A stretch of DNA of 64,000 nt, taken from NCBI GenBank assembly GCA_021399435.1, contig JAJTUP010000033.1, positions 682,001 through 746,000 on the forward strand, given 5' to 3'. The notes under the pieces are model-generated. The model searched no databases. It was not told the origin of the DNA and worked only from the letters and a program-made list of their open reading frames with translations. Numbering within the stretch: the stretch's first letter is position 1; every line of letters begins with the position of its first letter. The DNA comes from Diaporthe sp. PMI_573. Lineage: Eukaryota > Ascomycota > Sordariomycetes > Diaporthales > Diaporthaceae. The position numbers and the translations under genes are program-made. This document shows, in pieces, positions 9,976 to 21,336 of the stretch.

Positions 9976-11200
9976 TGATGTGTGGGCAGCAGGAACGGTA
10001 CATGTGTGTACATGGGGACGAGAGCTCTGTTCCGTCTGATGTCGTTCTCAGCTCCCCTGTCGATGATCCCTCCGCTTCTCCCAGCACGGGCCAATAGATA
10101 AGCACGGATTAGCTCTTGATGGGGGAGGTGGGGTCCAGCTGACAGGGGAATTAATTGATTTGCCTGTGCCCCTGGGCCGGGGACTTCCTGCCCATGCGTG
10201 CATGTGTGCCAGACAGACTGCCAGCCAGTATTGGCAATCGACAGCTGAGCTTGTTCGACAGAGTGGTGGACTGGCTGACTGGCTCGCACGCGGCATGGTG
10301 AGGTGAAGCGAAGGGGGGTCCAGGTCCGGGTCCAGGTCGCAGGCGCAGCGCTCGGTGAGGGTCTGAGTGCATCCGGACGCAGAAACCAAAGATGATATTC
10401 CGACTGAAACCTGGAAGTGAACCTTGCCGAAGCTCGCAACACTCGGCTGACTTTTCCCGTCAGTCACCAAATCTGCTCTGACTCGGCAGCGACCAGACGG
10501 TTCCTTCTCCCAACCCAGACAACTCATGGTCCGGCATTTTGCCCATCCCCAACCCACCTCTTCCCCCTGGTGCTGCCTCGTCTTTGTTGGCGCACCTAAC
10601 CATTTGACGCCGTCCCGTCCTGGCCTGCAGCTGCTCATGGTTATCACCTCGGCCCCCCGAAGCCTCCATCCACCCACCCGTTGATTAGGTGGTCGAACAA
10701 TCAACCCATCGCACACCGGCCGAGGCAGCCAACACCAGTGCCAGCGCAATGCAGGGCGGTGGGAACAGGATTGAGTTCGAACCCATAGACAACGCAACGA
10801 ACTGAACTGAACCCCACGCAGCAGCGCAGCAAATGTTTGGGCTACGGTTCAGTACCTACACTGTACCTAGTGCAGCTCTTGCCCGCCAGTCACCCTACTG
10901 GCTGTCACCATCTGCCCAGAGCTAGCCCAGGTAGGCCGGTAGATTGACAACTATGGGTCCTCGTATGGGGTCCTTGCCCTGTCTTATCCCACCCTGTGTC
11001 TGCCTGCCTGCCTCTCCCTTCCTGCCCGTCCTGCGCTTGTCCTCTCTGTACTTGTATGGCGCCTCGTGAGCAGCCCCCATCCCCAATCCGTTGTTTTCAC
11101 ATCCATGTCCTTGCCCCCATGTCTATGTCCATGTCCACGCCCGACCATGTGTCCCGCCCCCCCCCTGTTCATATGAGTAGACTGTAGTATCTCTGTGGTG

Positions 11201-12170
11201 CAGTCAACCTAATGACGGACGATTAAGTAAATGCACTCAAGCATTATACCAGCCAGAGTCTGCTTGTCGAGGCAATTCATCCTGGCCCTTGTCTACTCCG
11301 ACCTGTTGTTACTGCGTCAAGTAACAACCCGCCGCTCCACCTCTTTACATCCCTGTGCGCCTGGACTGCACTACTACGCTCCAACTCGTGCCCCCCTCCC
11401 TCGTTCCCGTCTCCCACTTTGCCATCGTCTCCGCCGTGCCGGGGCTGGGCTGGGCTGGGCTGCGTTGGAGTGTTGCTGGTCTGGAGTGGTCTGAATTGAG
11501 CCAGTGCCAGAACTGAACTGAACCTGAACCGAGCCGAACTGAGCTTCTTGACTGTGCTGTACTGCACCGCACTGCGACACATGGACCCCTCCTCCTCTCC
11601 ACACATGACTGACGGACTGACTTGACTGCATTGCATCCATCTGAGACTCTGACGCCCCGTCTCTCTCCCGCCTCCTGCCCTCTCTCCCTCTTCCTCCTCA
11701 CCTGGTTTTCTTCCCTTGCCTCGAGTCCCCCTCTCACTTGCCGGCCTCACTCGACTTCTACAATCCTGAGGGCATCACCGAGCAGCGCCCAACACGCCAG
11801 ACAAAGGCAGACGAGCCGCAGCCCAGCAGCCCACCCATGTGCCACTGCGCTCTGCCCTGCACTCCCCCTGCCTCACGTAGTGTCTAGGCCGCATCCGGCA
11901 GCAAGCCCACCTTGCCCGACCATCACAACAACCACAACAACCACACCAACCACCACCACCATCACTACTGCTGTCTGGCCCGGACCGTCCCCGTGAAGAC
12001 CGCGCTCTACGTCTGCAGTCGTCCAGTGTTCATAATCTCTCAACAATTGTGTTTGTGTGCTCCCAAGTGGCTCTCCTTCCGCCGCGACCCTCCAACTCTG
12101 GCCGTCGACATTAATAACGACTGTCCGTCCGCCGGCTGTCGTCGTCTCTCGGAACACAGAAGGCGATAGC
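11201..12170 (+). promoter_or_regulatory. Probable promoter and long CT/CA-rich leader of the RING-H2 gene
   Basis: The + strand becomes pyrimidine-rich from about 11,380 and then CAAC/CACC-rich from about 11,920 up to the ATG at 12171. This is typical of fungal promoters and 5' leaders. A TGGGC repeat lies at 11441-11461. The transcript start cannot be fixed from sequence. Confidence 0.45.
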
Positions 12171-14471
12171 ATGGATGAGGATGCCATGGACTATGAAATG
12201 CAACGCCACGATCCTCACCCACATGTCGGACCACGGCTAGGAGGAGGTTGTCCGGCACTGGCTGGTTGGCGCGGCGAGCAGTATCGAAACTCGTGGCAGG
12301 AGCACCGGGGCTGGAGCCAGCAGTACTTCCCCCCAATCTCATCAGATGCCTTCCTGCATCCTCACAACCACAACCACAACCATCATCACCACCACCACCA
12401 CCACCACCACCGCCACACCCACCCTCACCCGCCCTCCTTCTTGCAGCACTGGCCTCAAGGCGAAGGCGGCGGCGGCGGCAACACCACCACCACCAGCAGC
12501 AACACGAACAGCACCACACCACACCTTGGCCTGCCAGCATCGCGACCGCCAGATTCGAGTTACGAGGGTTCCTTCAACCATCAGCTCCCAGAGTTCAGCC
12601 CGCTGCCTCCAATCTCGGCTCACCAGCCCTACTCTCCAGTCACATTCGTCCCACCGGCACCACGTCCCCCGCAGCGGAACCCGCAAATACCCCAAGGCCC
12701 AGGGGACTTCCAACATATCCTGCACTCCAACCAGACCAGCCCGAACCCTGCGACAGAACCCGCCGAGGGCGAAGCACCGCGCTCGGAATCTCAACCCGCG
12801 TCCAGAGGACCACAACCTCCTGCGTCAGCACCGGCCTCTGAGCCCCGCAGTGCTGGCTCTGGTCACGACGGCGACGGGAGCAGGTCTTCTCGCCAGTCGC
12901 ACAACCCTCAGTTGCGCCCATCTGGCCACGGCTTCCCGCCCGGTCACCCGGATGTGAACATGCAACCACACGCCAGGCTCCCCCCACCAGCCTCAAACCC
13001 AAGGGCTCTGCCTCAGGATGTCGTCTCGAGGAGGCCCTCGGTTGCAGCGTACAACTCGCGTGAGGGCTTCGCGTCTCCGGGGTCTGTTTTCGTCGGTCTG
13101 AGATCTCGACCAGGTGTCATAACCAGCGAGGGGAACAGTGACACACCAGCATCTCCGGGTTCTAGCTTGGACGACGACAGCGACCCAGACGAGAGCGGCC
13201 CACGGTTTCATTACGCCGGCCTTCGCAGTGTCCGGCAAGCCCAGCTCCTGCGTGGCCAGATGTCCAACAAGCGGGTCGCTTCCCAGAGGGCTATCAAGGC
13301 TTTGCAGAACGTGGAGATCGAGGGTCTGCCTGAAAATGAGAGAAGTGAGAGAATAATCCCCACCATCTCATTCCCATCTTGATTTATCTTGTGTGTTGGA
13401 AGCTGACCTATCGAAGCCTGCGTAATTTGCTATAATGACTTTGGCGTGGCCAGCCCGGAAGGCGTCAGTGAGCATCCTCTGCGTCTGCCCAAGTGCAAGC
13501 ACGTCTTCGGCAACCACTGCATCCTCAAGTGGTTTGAAGATGCCGATAGTTGCCCGTACTGCCGGGACAAGCTGCACTCGGAGCCCGCCCCGCCCAGTAG
13601 GGAACTGTTGCGGAGGACATACCAAGTCGCCAGGGTAGACGCGGAGCTGGGTATGCCAGCATACCGCAGGGCGATACAAGCTCTGAGAAGAGACACCCCC
13701 GGCGTAGACATGTACCATCAGTATGCCATGCATCCGCGCGGTGCTCAGCCTCACCCTGAAGGCTCTCACCGAGATGCTTCAGCTGCTGGCGAACGGCGGG
13801 CGCCGCCCGAGGACCCGAGCGACACCCAGCGCAGACAACGCCCTCGGCACGATCCTTCGAGGGCATACGATCAGCGGCACGGAGGCCTGCTCCTCACTGG
13901 CGCCGTCAGTGAACAGAGATACGATCCCTCCAACACTGCCTCACAGCAGCACAGTCCGGTCCGTCAGCCTTTCCCCCCTTCTCAGTCGCACAACCCAGCA
14001 CAACGTAGCCACCTACCCGATCTCTGGCCTCAGAGAACGCTAAACATGCTTAATTTGCAGCAATCAATCGTCCCACGCACATCCAGCATACCACACCAGG
14101 CGCAAACCGCCCTTCACCCCGCCACTCTCGCGCCTCTGGGACCCAGTCCATCGGGCCTCTCAGGCTACCTTCCTTCCAGTCCTCCCGCAAGCAGCTCACC
14201 CGGTGGCTACCCTCCACCATTGCCACACACAGGTAGCTATCAAAACTATTCGGGCCCGCTTGGTGGTGGCGCTCTGCAAGCACCAGCATCAGCGGAGCTT
14301 CCGCTCCCGGCATCATTCCCAGGACCACCTCACGCAGCCTTCTCGCAACAACTCCCTCATATGGTCCAGTTTCGAAACCCTGCCTACATGCCATTTGGTT
14401 TGGGCTCAGAGTATGGACGGCCAGGCCAGAGTGTAAGCATGGGGAACAATGGCTTTTACGCTACGAATTAG
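12171..14471 (+). CDS. RING-H2 finger protein, putative E3 ubiquitin ligase
   Basis: Two exons, 12171-13344 and 13417-14471 (GT-AG intron of 72 nt with a GCTGAC branch-like site), giving 742 residues. The join restores the RING: Cys393-x2-Cys396, Cys418, His420, His425, Cys426, Cys437-x2-Cys440, a C3H2C3 (RING-H2) pattern with CPYC at the end. RING-H2 domains recruit ubiquitin-charged E2 enzymes. The rest looks disordered: an acidic start (MDEDAMDYE), a His-rich run at about 66-83, long Pro/Ser/Gln-rich stretches and a low-complexity C-terminus. No membrane segment is evident. An upstream in-frame extension to 12057 begins without an ATG, so the ATG at 12171 is used. Substrate is unknown. Confidence 0.85.
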
Positions 14472-16081
14472 CACCTGTTGGATACGGAAACTGGGCGCTG
14501 TTGCATCTCAGAACAAAGTTGTGAATAAAGAGTCGGCATCTCTGACTACACCGGGAATAGACTGGACGCAGATTATCACAAGGAAAATTTCCATCACTGA
14601 CAACGTTCATTGAGCTGGGTCTAAATCAGCACTTGGGCGCCCACGCAATCGAAGGGCGGAGGGGCTTAACTCAAAGCCTACCTACGAACGAAGAACATCG
14701 GAACGGTCTGTCAGCACTCCATCCAATGAATGGTAATATTTGGGGACAAACACGGGACGATGACTTTTCTAACTCGAGGGATGGTTTTTTTTTGGGGGTT
14801 TTTTTTGGGGGGGGGGAGAGGGAGCATAGCACAACCAAGGCGTCGTCGGCATATAGATCAGCATTTCTTCTCTTGAACCTCAACCATCGGAAATTTCTCG
14901 TCGGTACGGCGTACGAGCTTACACTTCTCGCTCACCGGCCGACCCCTACATCGCTTTTTACACATATCACATCCATTTCCCTCTCATTTGAGCGGCATTG
15001 GCGCGGGCATAACCAGGACAGGGCAGGGCTCTCACCCCCCCCCCTTTTCGATCACACAAACGGACTTTCAGTTGCGAACAGAGACGGACCCGGACAGTGA
15101 TTTTTATGCTAAACGAAATCTGCGTGATCGATAGCCTAGGTCGATATCTATCACAATGCAAGAAGCGATTACCCTCTTGATACCGGGTGTGGATTCCGGG
15201 ACGAAGAGAACAAGGCCTGTGGTAGACCCATCATGTGTGTTGGACTTGTCTGCTGTATTGCCCCTCATGCGGAAGCAATGCAGGAATTAGTTCACAGAGA
15301 GGACCACAGGGCGCACTATACGAGGGTGTAGGCGGCCGACAAGTCTGGACGAAAAGCCAGTACTAGCAGAGAAACATTTCACATACAGTAACACAGTCAC
15401 ATGCTCAACAATCCGAAAACATGATTAGGGACCCCCTGCTATGGATACTTGTCATATAGCGAAGTATCCCACAGGTGGTTTGCCATATGAATGCTGTGGC
15501 CATGTGGCGGACAGCCCGCAAAGCTCCTCAATAGTGGCCTACAATAGTCCCTTGGAAGTAACCTGTGCATGATGATCAAGGCGACATGTCCAACTTCCAT
15601 GGTGGGGAGAAGAGCGGGAAGGAAGTGCTGCTGGGTGCTCAATGGGGCCACAGATATTAGTCTTTTGGCCCTAGGGACACTGCTTCCGAGTCTGGGTGGA
15701 TTCCTGTGTGGTTGGTCCTCCATGTAGCGTGCTGAACACTCCGTGAGCACCACTTGCGCCCGGGACCCTGGAACAGTACAAGGTCTCGCTGTAGACTCGG
15801 ACGTTTGACTGCAAGACGCTCGGCCGGGCCTCTGCTATGCGATATGAAGTAATGTAGTACGAAAAGTTCCCAAAGCGAAAAATCGACAACGCCTAGCTAT
15901 CATGTCACGTAACCTAACAAGCCAGGCAGATAATCCGACAACAAGTGTATAATGATCTGTGCTCCCTGCTTCGGCTTTCCACCATCCCAAACACTGAAGT
16001 GCTCCTTTCCCAAGGCAGCCGAATCCATCCCAAGCATGCAGATAATTCATGCAGTGTCTCGATTTTCTCAAGCCTGCCCAA
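14472..16081. other. Intergenic DNA between RING gene and RAD51
   Basis: 1.6 kb with no supported gene. It contains a T/G homopolymer-rich patch at 14786-14820, a C run near 15043 and repeat copy A (listed separately). The 3' ends of both flanking genes face this stretch. Confidence 0.5.
15386..15535 (+). repeat. Dispersed repeat, copy A
   Basis: Shares with the copies near 28.2, 36.9 and 58.1 kb a 5' block (AACACAG-CACATGCTCAACAA type) and a 3' block (ATGCTGTGGCCA-GT-GCGGACA followed by GCAAAG). It is the shortest and most diverged in the middle, where one ATCCCACAGG-GGTT module remains. No coding capacity. Boundaries are approximate. Confidence 0.7.
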
Positions 16082-17286
16082 CTACCTGTCCATCTTCTCC
16101 ACGTCTTTGGGGGAGGGGTCGCCGATGCCGTCCTCTTGGATGGCAAATAGGCAGTCAGCCTCGGGAAGGCAGGGGCTGTCGTAGATCTTCGCAATACGAG
16201 TCTCGCCACGGCCCTTCTTCAGACTGAGACGGGTTGTGGAGGCGTGTGCAATGATGTTTCCGCCGATCGGTTTCTTCGGGTCTGGGTTGAACATGGCAGA
16301 GGGGCCACCGTCTACCTGGGCAACGACCTGGTTTGTGATGACGACGGCAATGCCAAACTCGTCTGCCAGCCGCTGCAGCGTGCGCATGAACTTTGCAAGG
16401 TGTGTCTGCCGGCTGCTGAGCTCTCCTCGGCCCAGGAAATCGGTCCGGTACAGTGACGTGGCTGAGTCGACAACCAAGAGGGAGAATCTTGTCTCGCACA
16501 TCATGGCCGCAGCCTGGTTGAGGAGCTGCAGCTGGTGATCGGAGTTGTAGGCTCGTGCGTATGCAACGTTGTCAAGCACCTCCTCGCCGGACAGGCCATA
16601 GCGATTTGCAACAGACAGCAGGCGCACCGGCCGAAAGGTCCCCTCGGTGTCGATGTAGAGGCATTTGCCCTCACCACCACCCATGTCGAAGGGCAGCTGG
16701 CAGGTGACGGCCAGGGTGTGACAAATTTGCGATTTGCCGGTACGGAACTCGCCGAAGATCTCGGTGACACTGCCAGTCTCGACACCACCAGCAAGGAGAG
16801 TGTCGAGGTTCTTTGAGCCGGTAGAGATGGAAATCAGCTCGCTGCGGCGTTGATGCATCTCGGTGGCAGTAGTGAAGCCCAGGGGTACAAGCTTGGACGC
16901 TGTGCCAGGAGTCAGTGTTTGAACAGGAACGAGCGCACGATAAATACCCGGGCATTGCTATGGTATGAGTTTGAATATCTACCTTCTTGGAGGATCTTGT
17001 TGGCCTTCTGCTCGGATATGCCTTTGATCTGCTCGAGGTTCCTCCGCGGCGTGTAAGCCACAGACTCGACGGTGTTGTAGCCCCCGTCTACGATAAGCTG
17101 GATGTCACGCTTGGTGAGACCGCCGAGACCCTACACGATTGAGGTTTGTTAGCGATAGGCCCTCGGGAATACGCCCTCGCCATGAAGACTTACCTCGAGA
17201 GCCGCCAACGGGGTGGGCGCGCCAGGGCCAGTCATGCTCTCATCGCCTGCCTGCGCCTCATCGTACTCTTCCTCTGTTTGGGTCAT
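16082..17286 (-). CDS. RAD51: DNA repair recombinase RAD51
   Basis: Three exons on the minus strand: 17194-17286, 16983-17130 and 16082-16899 (GT-AG introns of 63 and 83 nt), giving 352 residues. The N-terminal DNA-binding helix-hairpin-helix region is visible ([20 protein letters not shown], then [15 protein letters not shown]). The RecA core has Walker A GEFRTGKS (130-137) and Walker B LLVVD (221-225). VEKMD ends the protein, close to the usual fungal length. Rad51 forms the ATP-dependent filament on single-stranded DNA that carries out strand exchange in homologous recombination. It is divergent from RAD17, another DNA-damage gene, across 613 bp. All family signatures are intact. Confidence 0.97.
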
Positions 17287-17899
17287 TTTTGCGATGGTTT
17301 GGGCGGCAAATGCTTTGACAAGTTAGAAGCCGAGAGAGTCAAGAGACTCCAAAATCCACAGTCACAATAATTTTGGAGTGGTGCACAAATCGGTTCAAGG
17401 GCCGAGTTTGAAGGTGGCGGCGAGCTTGTTCAGGATTCCAAGTGTTGACGCGACTGGGAGAGCGCGACGCGGGCCTCAAAGAAACAGGCAAGGCGCCAGG
17501 TCACATGGGCAAGTGCAGCAGGCAACAGCAGGGACGCCCGGGCCCCCGTGGACCCCTGCACATGGCCCATGTACCCTGGACATTGCAAGCCCAGCTCGAG
17601 CCCGGCTACCCTGCACGGTACGGTGGAGACTCGATGGAGTGAGCGACCCCATCAGCCCATCCAGATCTCACATCCCCACACAAAAGTGCCCCATGCCCAT
17701 GCCCATGCCCATCATTGTTGATCCAGCATGCCCGTCCTGGGCGTACCACGACGCCTCAAAGCCTCGTCAGCATCTTGATACCGTCAATTGGCCTCTGCCC
17801 GGTGCTAGACGCTCTACCCCGGCACTATTCGCCCTTGACCCATAAAAGCAGTCCTCGCAGCGTGTGCCCGACAGATGCTGCAGGGCCCACCAGTTTGCA
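17287..17899. promoter_or_regulatory. Shared RAD51/RAD17 divergent promoter
   Basis: 613 bp between the two start codons. Two ACGCG cores lie at 17448-17452 and 17467-17471, about 160-185 bp upstream of the RAD51 ATG. ACGCG is the core of the MluI cell-cycle box bound by MBF-type factors in yeasts and used by S-phase and DNA-repair genes. A CCCATG hexamer run is at about 17690-17712. Regulation of both genes from here is inferred, not shown. Confidence 0.55.
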
Positions 17900-20614
17900 A
17901 TGGCGCCGCCGCCTGCAAAGCGTCGCAGGCGGAATCTGGTCGCCGACGAGAAGGACGATGAAGACAAAAAAGCACAGCCCCCATCCACCGCCACCACACC
18001 CAAAAAGAACAGCCTCAACTTCTACTTCTCGTCACCCGCCAAGCTCTCCAACCCGGATAACGACGAGTCTCCCCCACAGTCGCCGAGCCCCCTCCGCAAG
18101 TCCTCCCGCTCGACCCGTGCAGCTGTGACTGCAGCTCCGGCTCAGAAGTCTGCTACGAGCCCAACAAAGAGCAGGAAGCAGATCGAAGAGAAGGGGAAAT
18201 CCGCCAATATCCAGGCGCTATTCTCCAAGCAGAGTGAGAGGGCCGTGACAGAGGGCAGAACAAATGGCACAGTGAAGAAGGCCGACGCCCAGCCACTGGA
18301 TATCCTGAGTGACCCGCTCTCAGATGACGAAGAAATAGGAGCACATCGAGCTGTTGGATCGAGCCTTGTTGGAAAGAAGGCGCACAAGCGGGCTGGGGAC
18401 GCTTTCCACTCCGGAACATCTTCCGGCATTGGCGGTGTTGCTAGCCAGAGGTTCATGAAACCTCCGCGGCTGAGCTCGGCTCCCTCAAGCGACGGCGAAG
18501 ACAAGAGACCCTGGTCAGAACGATTTAGCCCCTTGAACTTGGATGAGCTCGTGGTACATAAGAAGAAGGTGGCTGACGTGCGGAAATGGCTGGACGATGT
18601 GCTGAGCGGTCGTATGCGCCAGCGCCTGCTCGTGCTCAAAGGCTCGGCAGGCACAGGCAAGACCACCACTCTCCAGTTACTGGCAAAGGAGCTTCGCCTC
18701 GAGATCCTAGAGTGGAGGAATCCTACGGGGTCCGCCGGCACCACTCAGGGCGTCCAGTCCGCCTCGGCTCAGTTTGAAGAATTTATGGGAAGGGGAGGCA
18801 AGTTCGGCCAGTTGGACTTGGACGATAACGACAATCCTGCCCCTGGGACAGTCAAGACCCCCGCGGGGACATCACAGGAGTCACAGGTAGATCAGAAACG
18901 GGTCATCCTGGTTGAAGAATTCCCCAACACATTCATGCGGTCCGGGAGTGCCCTAACGTCTTTCCGAAGAACAGTGATTCAGTGCCTTGCCAACAGCACG
19001 TCGTCGCTGACTGCCTCTGGGCAACACGGGCCCTCCGAGCCAATCATCCCAATCGTGATGATCATCTCTGAGACTCTGCTTACAACCACGTCGGCGTCTG
19101 CTGACAGCTTTACCGCGCACCGTTTGCTTGGACCCGAGATCCTCCGTCACCCCGGCACCGGGGTCATCGAGTACAACGATGTCGCGCCGACCCTGCTGGT
19201 CAAGGCTTTGGAGCTGGTCGTGAAGAAGGAAGCCCGAATATCTGGGCGACGCAGGACTCCCGGGCCGTTGGTGCTGAAGCGCCTGGCCGAAATTGGGGAC
19301 GTCAGGAGCGCGATCTCATCGCTTGAGTTCCTCTGCTTGAAAGGCGATGGCGATGCAGACTGGGGCTCAAAGGTTGCATTTACCAAGACCAAAAAGACCA
19401 GCAGGGGCCAGGTCATGACGAAAGGGGAGCAGGAGAGCCTGGAATTGATCTCACAGCGAGAGGCGAGCCTGGGGATCTTCCACGCGGTCGGCAAAGTCGT
19501 CTACAACAAGAGAGACGAGCAACCATATTCAGCAGGGTCGGAAGAGGCCATGGCGGAACAGATGCCGCCGCATCTAGAACAGTTGTCACGACCGAAAAGA
19601 TCCCAGGTAGCAGTGGGTGCGCTGATTGACGAGACGGGAACAGACACTTCCACCTTCATCTCGGCATTACATGAGAACTACGCCCTGTCGTGCGAGCGCA
19701 GCGGTCCCCCCGACCCGTACTCGTCTATAGACTATGTCAACGATTGCATTGAAAACCTATCTGAGAGCGATCTCCTCAATCCCTCCTGGGACATTTTCTT
19801 TGGCGGCCAGGGCTTTTCCAACATGGGGAGAGACCAGGGTAGCCATATCCTCCGGCAGGATGAGATGGCCTTCGAGGTGGCGGTCCGCGGGCTCCTGTTC
19901 TCTCTCCCATGCCCGGTCAAACGAAAGAGCGCAACATCTGGCAGGGCCGGTGACGCTTTCAAGATGTACTACCCTACGAGCATAAAGCTGTGGAGAACTA
20001 AGGAGGAAGTGGAAGGGCTGGTCGATCTATGGGCTTCCAAGATGCTCAAGGGCGAGGGCGAGGGCGAGAAGCCGGCGTCTGCAACGGTCCAGACTGGGAA
20101 CCCGGGGGTCAGCAGTGGCGCCTCTGCCTTTCGCAGGACCAAGACCGGCAGCGTGGGTGACTGGGTCGGTAACCGGTCGGAGATGAAGCACGCGAACAGG
20201 CCGAAACCTCTGAAGACGGAACGCGAAGAACTGCGAGAGACAACAACACCGTGGCTGCTGTCACTGGGCAACTCGGCGCGTAAAGAGATGGTGCTCGAGA
20301 GGCTGCCATACATGGCACATATCATGCACAGCCGGCGCACGTCGTTCTGCTCGATGGATTTGCGCGACCTAGACAAGGTGGTGTCGTTCCATGGGATCGG
20401 CCCGCCGGCGGATGCGGAGTCGGACGCCGAGGTAGATGAAGGTGCAGGGCCGGCGGGCGAGGCGTGGGCGACGGACAAGCCTACAGAAGATGCGTCACCA
20501 AGAAAGAAGCGGGCGCCTGTGATAAGGTCACGCGGCGACGACGGTGAGGGTTCCATGATCAGCAGCCTGCAGAATAAGCTGGTTCTGAGCGACGATGATA
20601 TCGAGGACGACTGA
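17900..20614 (+). CDS. RAD17: Checkpoint clamp loader RAD17 (yeast Rad24 type)
   Basis: Intronless, 904 residues from the ATG at 17900 (MAPPPAKRRRRN). An in-frame ATG 36 nt upstream would add 12 non-conserved residues. The N-terminal 150 residues are basic and disordered. The sequence WSERFSPLNLDELVVHKKKV leads into the AAA+ module, with Walker A GSAGTGKTT (about 248-256) and Walker B-like VILVEEFPN (about 335-343). An SFRRTVIQCL segment follows, as in the Rad17 family. The C-terminus is acidic (SDDDIEDD). Rad17 with RFC2-5 loads the 9-1-1 checkpoint clamp at damaged DNA. The length is larger than yeast Rad24 but usual for filamentous fungi. It is divergent from RAD51. Confidence 0.93.
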   Translation: MAPPPAKRRRRNLVADEKDDEDKKAQPPSTATTPKKNSLNFYFSSPAKLSNPDNDESPPQSPSPLRKSSRSTRAAVTAAPAQKSATSPTKSRKQIEEKGKSANIQALFSKQSERAVTEGRTNGTVKKADAQPLDILSDPLSDDEEIGAHRAVGSSLVGKKAHKRAGDAFHSGTSSGIGGVASQRFMKPPRLSSAPSSDGEDKRPWSERFSPLNLDELVVHKKKVADVRKWLDDVLSGRMRQRLLVLKGSAGTGKTTTLQLLAKELRLEILEWRNPTGSAGTTQGVQSASAQFEEFMGRGGKFGQLDLDDNDNPAPGTVKTPAGTSQESQVDQKRVILVEEFPNTFMRSGSALTSFRRTVIQCLANSTSSLTASGQHGPSEPIIPIVMIISETLLTTTSASADSFTAHRLLGPEILRHPGTGVIEYNDVAPTLLVKALELVVKKEARISGRRRTPGPLVLKRLAEIGDVRSAISSLEFLCLKGDGDADWGSKVAFTKTKKTSRGQVMTKGEQESLELISQREASLGIFHAVGKVVYNKRDEQPYSAGSEEAMAEQMPPHLEQLSRPKRSQVAVGALIDETGTDTSTFISALHENYALSCERSGPPDPYSSIDYVNDCIENLSESDLLNPSWDIFFGGQGFSNMGRDQGSHILRQDEMAFEVAVRGLLFSLPCPVKRKSATSGRAGDAFKMYYPTSIKLWRTKEEVEGLVDLWASKMLKGEGEGEKPASATVQTGNPGVSSGASAFRRTKTGSVGDWVGNRSEMKHANRPKPLKTEREELRETTTPWLLSLGNSARKEMVLERLPYMAHIMHSRRTSFCSMDLRDLDKVVSFHGIGPPADAESDAEVDEGAGPAGEAWATDKPTEDASPRKKRAPVIRSRGDDGEGSMISSLQNKLVLSDDDIEDD

Positions 20615-21103
20615 CAAGAACTCCGAAGAGACACTATGGTCGCCGACACAAATGTGCCTGTAGCTCATTGTTTGCCTTTGAATTGGCGCTTGGGGGGGGG
20701 GGCGGTGGCGGAACAGGGATAGTTATTTATTTATTGTTGTCCCTTCGAAGGGGCATTGTACAGTAGGACAAGGCAAGGCAAAGCTACGACCCAGGTCAAT
20801 TGATCAGACCAGGCGAGTCTAGTGGATACGATGCCACCTATATCTTGTCCTCCGAAGTTGGACTTGAAGCGGCAGACGGTGGGAGCCGGTGGTATAGTGT
20901 TGGAACGTGAGTGTTCTCTCTGTCTGAAACGCCAGGACTCGAGTCGGCAAAAGGGTCGGCAGTGCCGTGTCCTTGATGCCGTTTCTGGGGAATGAAACGT
21001 GGCTTTCGATCCATTTCCGGGCTTCTGGATGAGCACCTGGGCAGCAATCAGCAGACGAGCGGACGTCTGAGACGGCGGCGTGCAAGGAGGTGAAGATCCG
21101 GGT

Positions 21104-21130
21104 CGGCAGCGGCAGCGGCAGCGGCAGCGG
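21104..21130. repeat. GGCAGC hexanucleotide microsatellite
   Basis: Four and a half GGCAGC units, followed by a GGGCTGGGC-rich patch to about 21162. Confidence 0.85.
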
Positions 21131-21300
21131 GGAACGGGGCTGGGCTGGGCGGGGCTGGGCGAGCTGGGCCGGCCCCACAGCGGCGAGCCGGTGGATATAT
21201 CTTGCCAAGGTATGTGTGTGTATCTAATACCACTACCGCCGGTAGTGTACTAGCACAGTACGTATAGTACCACGACTAACATACAACTCACCATTCTTGG

Positions 21301-21336
21301 CATTGCCATTGCCATTGCCATTGCCATTGCCATTGC
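21301..21336. repeat. CATTGC hexanucleotide microsatellite
   Basis: Six perfect CATTGC units (36 bp) in intergenic DNA. Confidence 0.93.

Larger units (their letters stand above)
5858..11200. other. Gene-free stretch rich in simple repeats
   Basis: About 5.3 kb with no reading frame that resembles a known protein on either strand. Frames present are short, GC-biased and mutually overlapping. It contains a GT-rich tract (5875-5977), a CCTG tetranucleotide run, a GGGTT pentanucleotide run and a TGTGC-type tract, listed separately. It may hold regulatory DNA or non-coding transcripts; nothing specific can be supported. Confidence 0.5.

Noticed and set aside
9630..10442. 270-codon frame on the minus strand
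   Set aside because: It runs through the GGGTT/TGTGC repeats, giving Asn-Pro-Thr-Gln repeats; open only because the repeat lacks stops.
10741..10790. tRNA T-loop (GAGTTCGAACCC)
   Set aside because: The flanking bases do not pair as a T-stem on either strand, and no other tRNA part is present.
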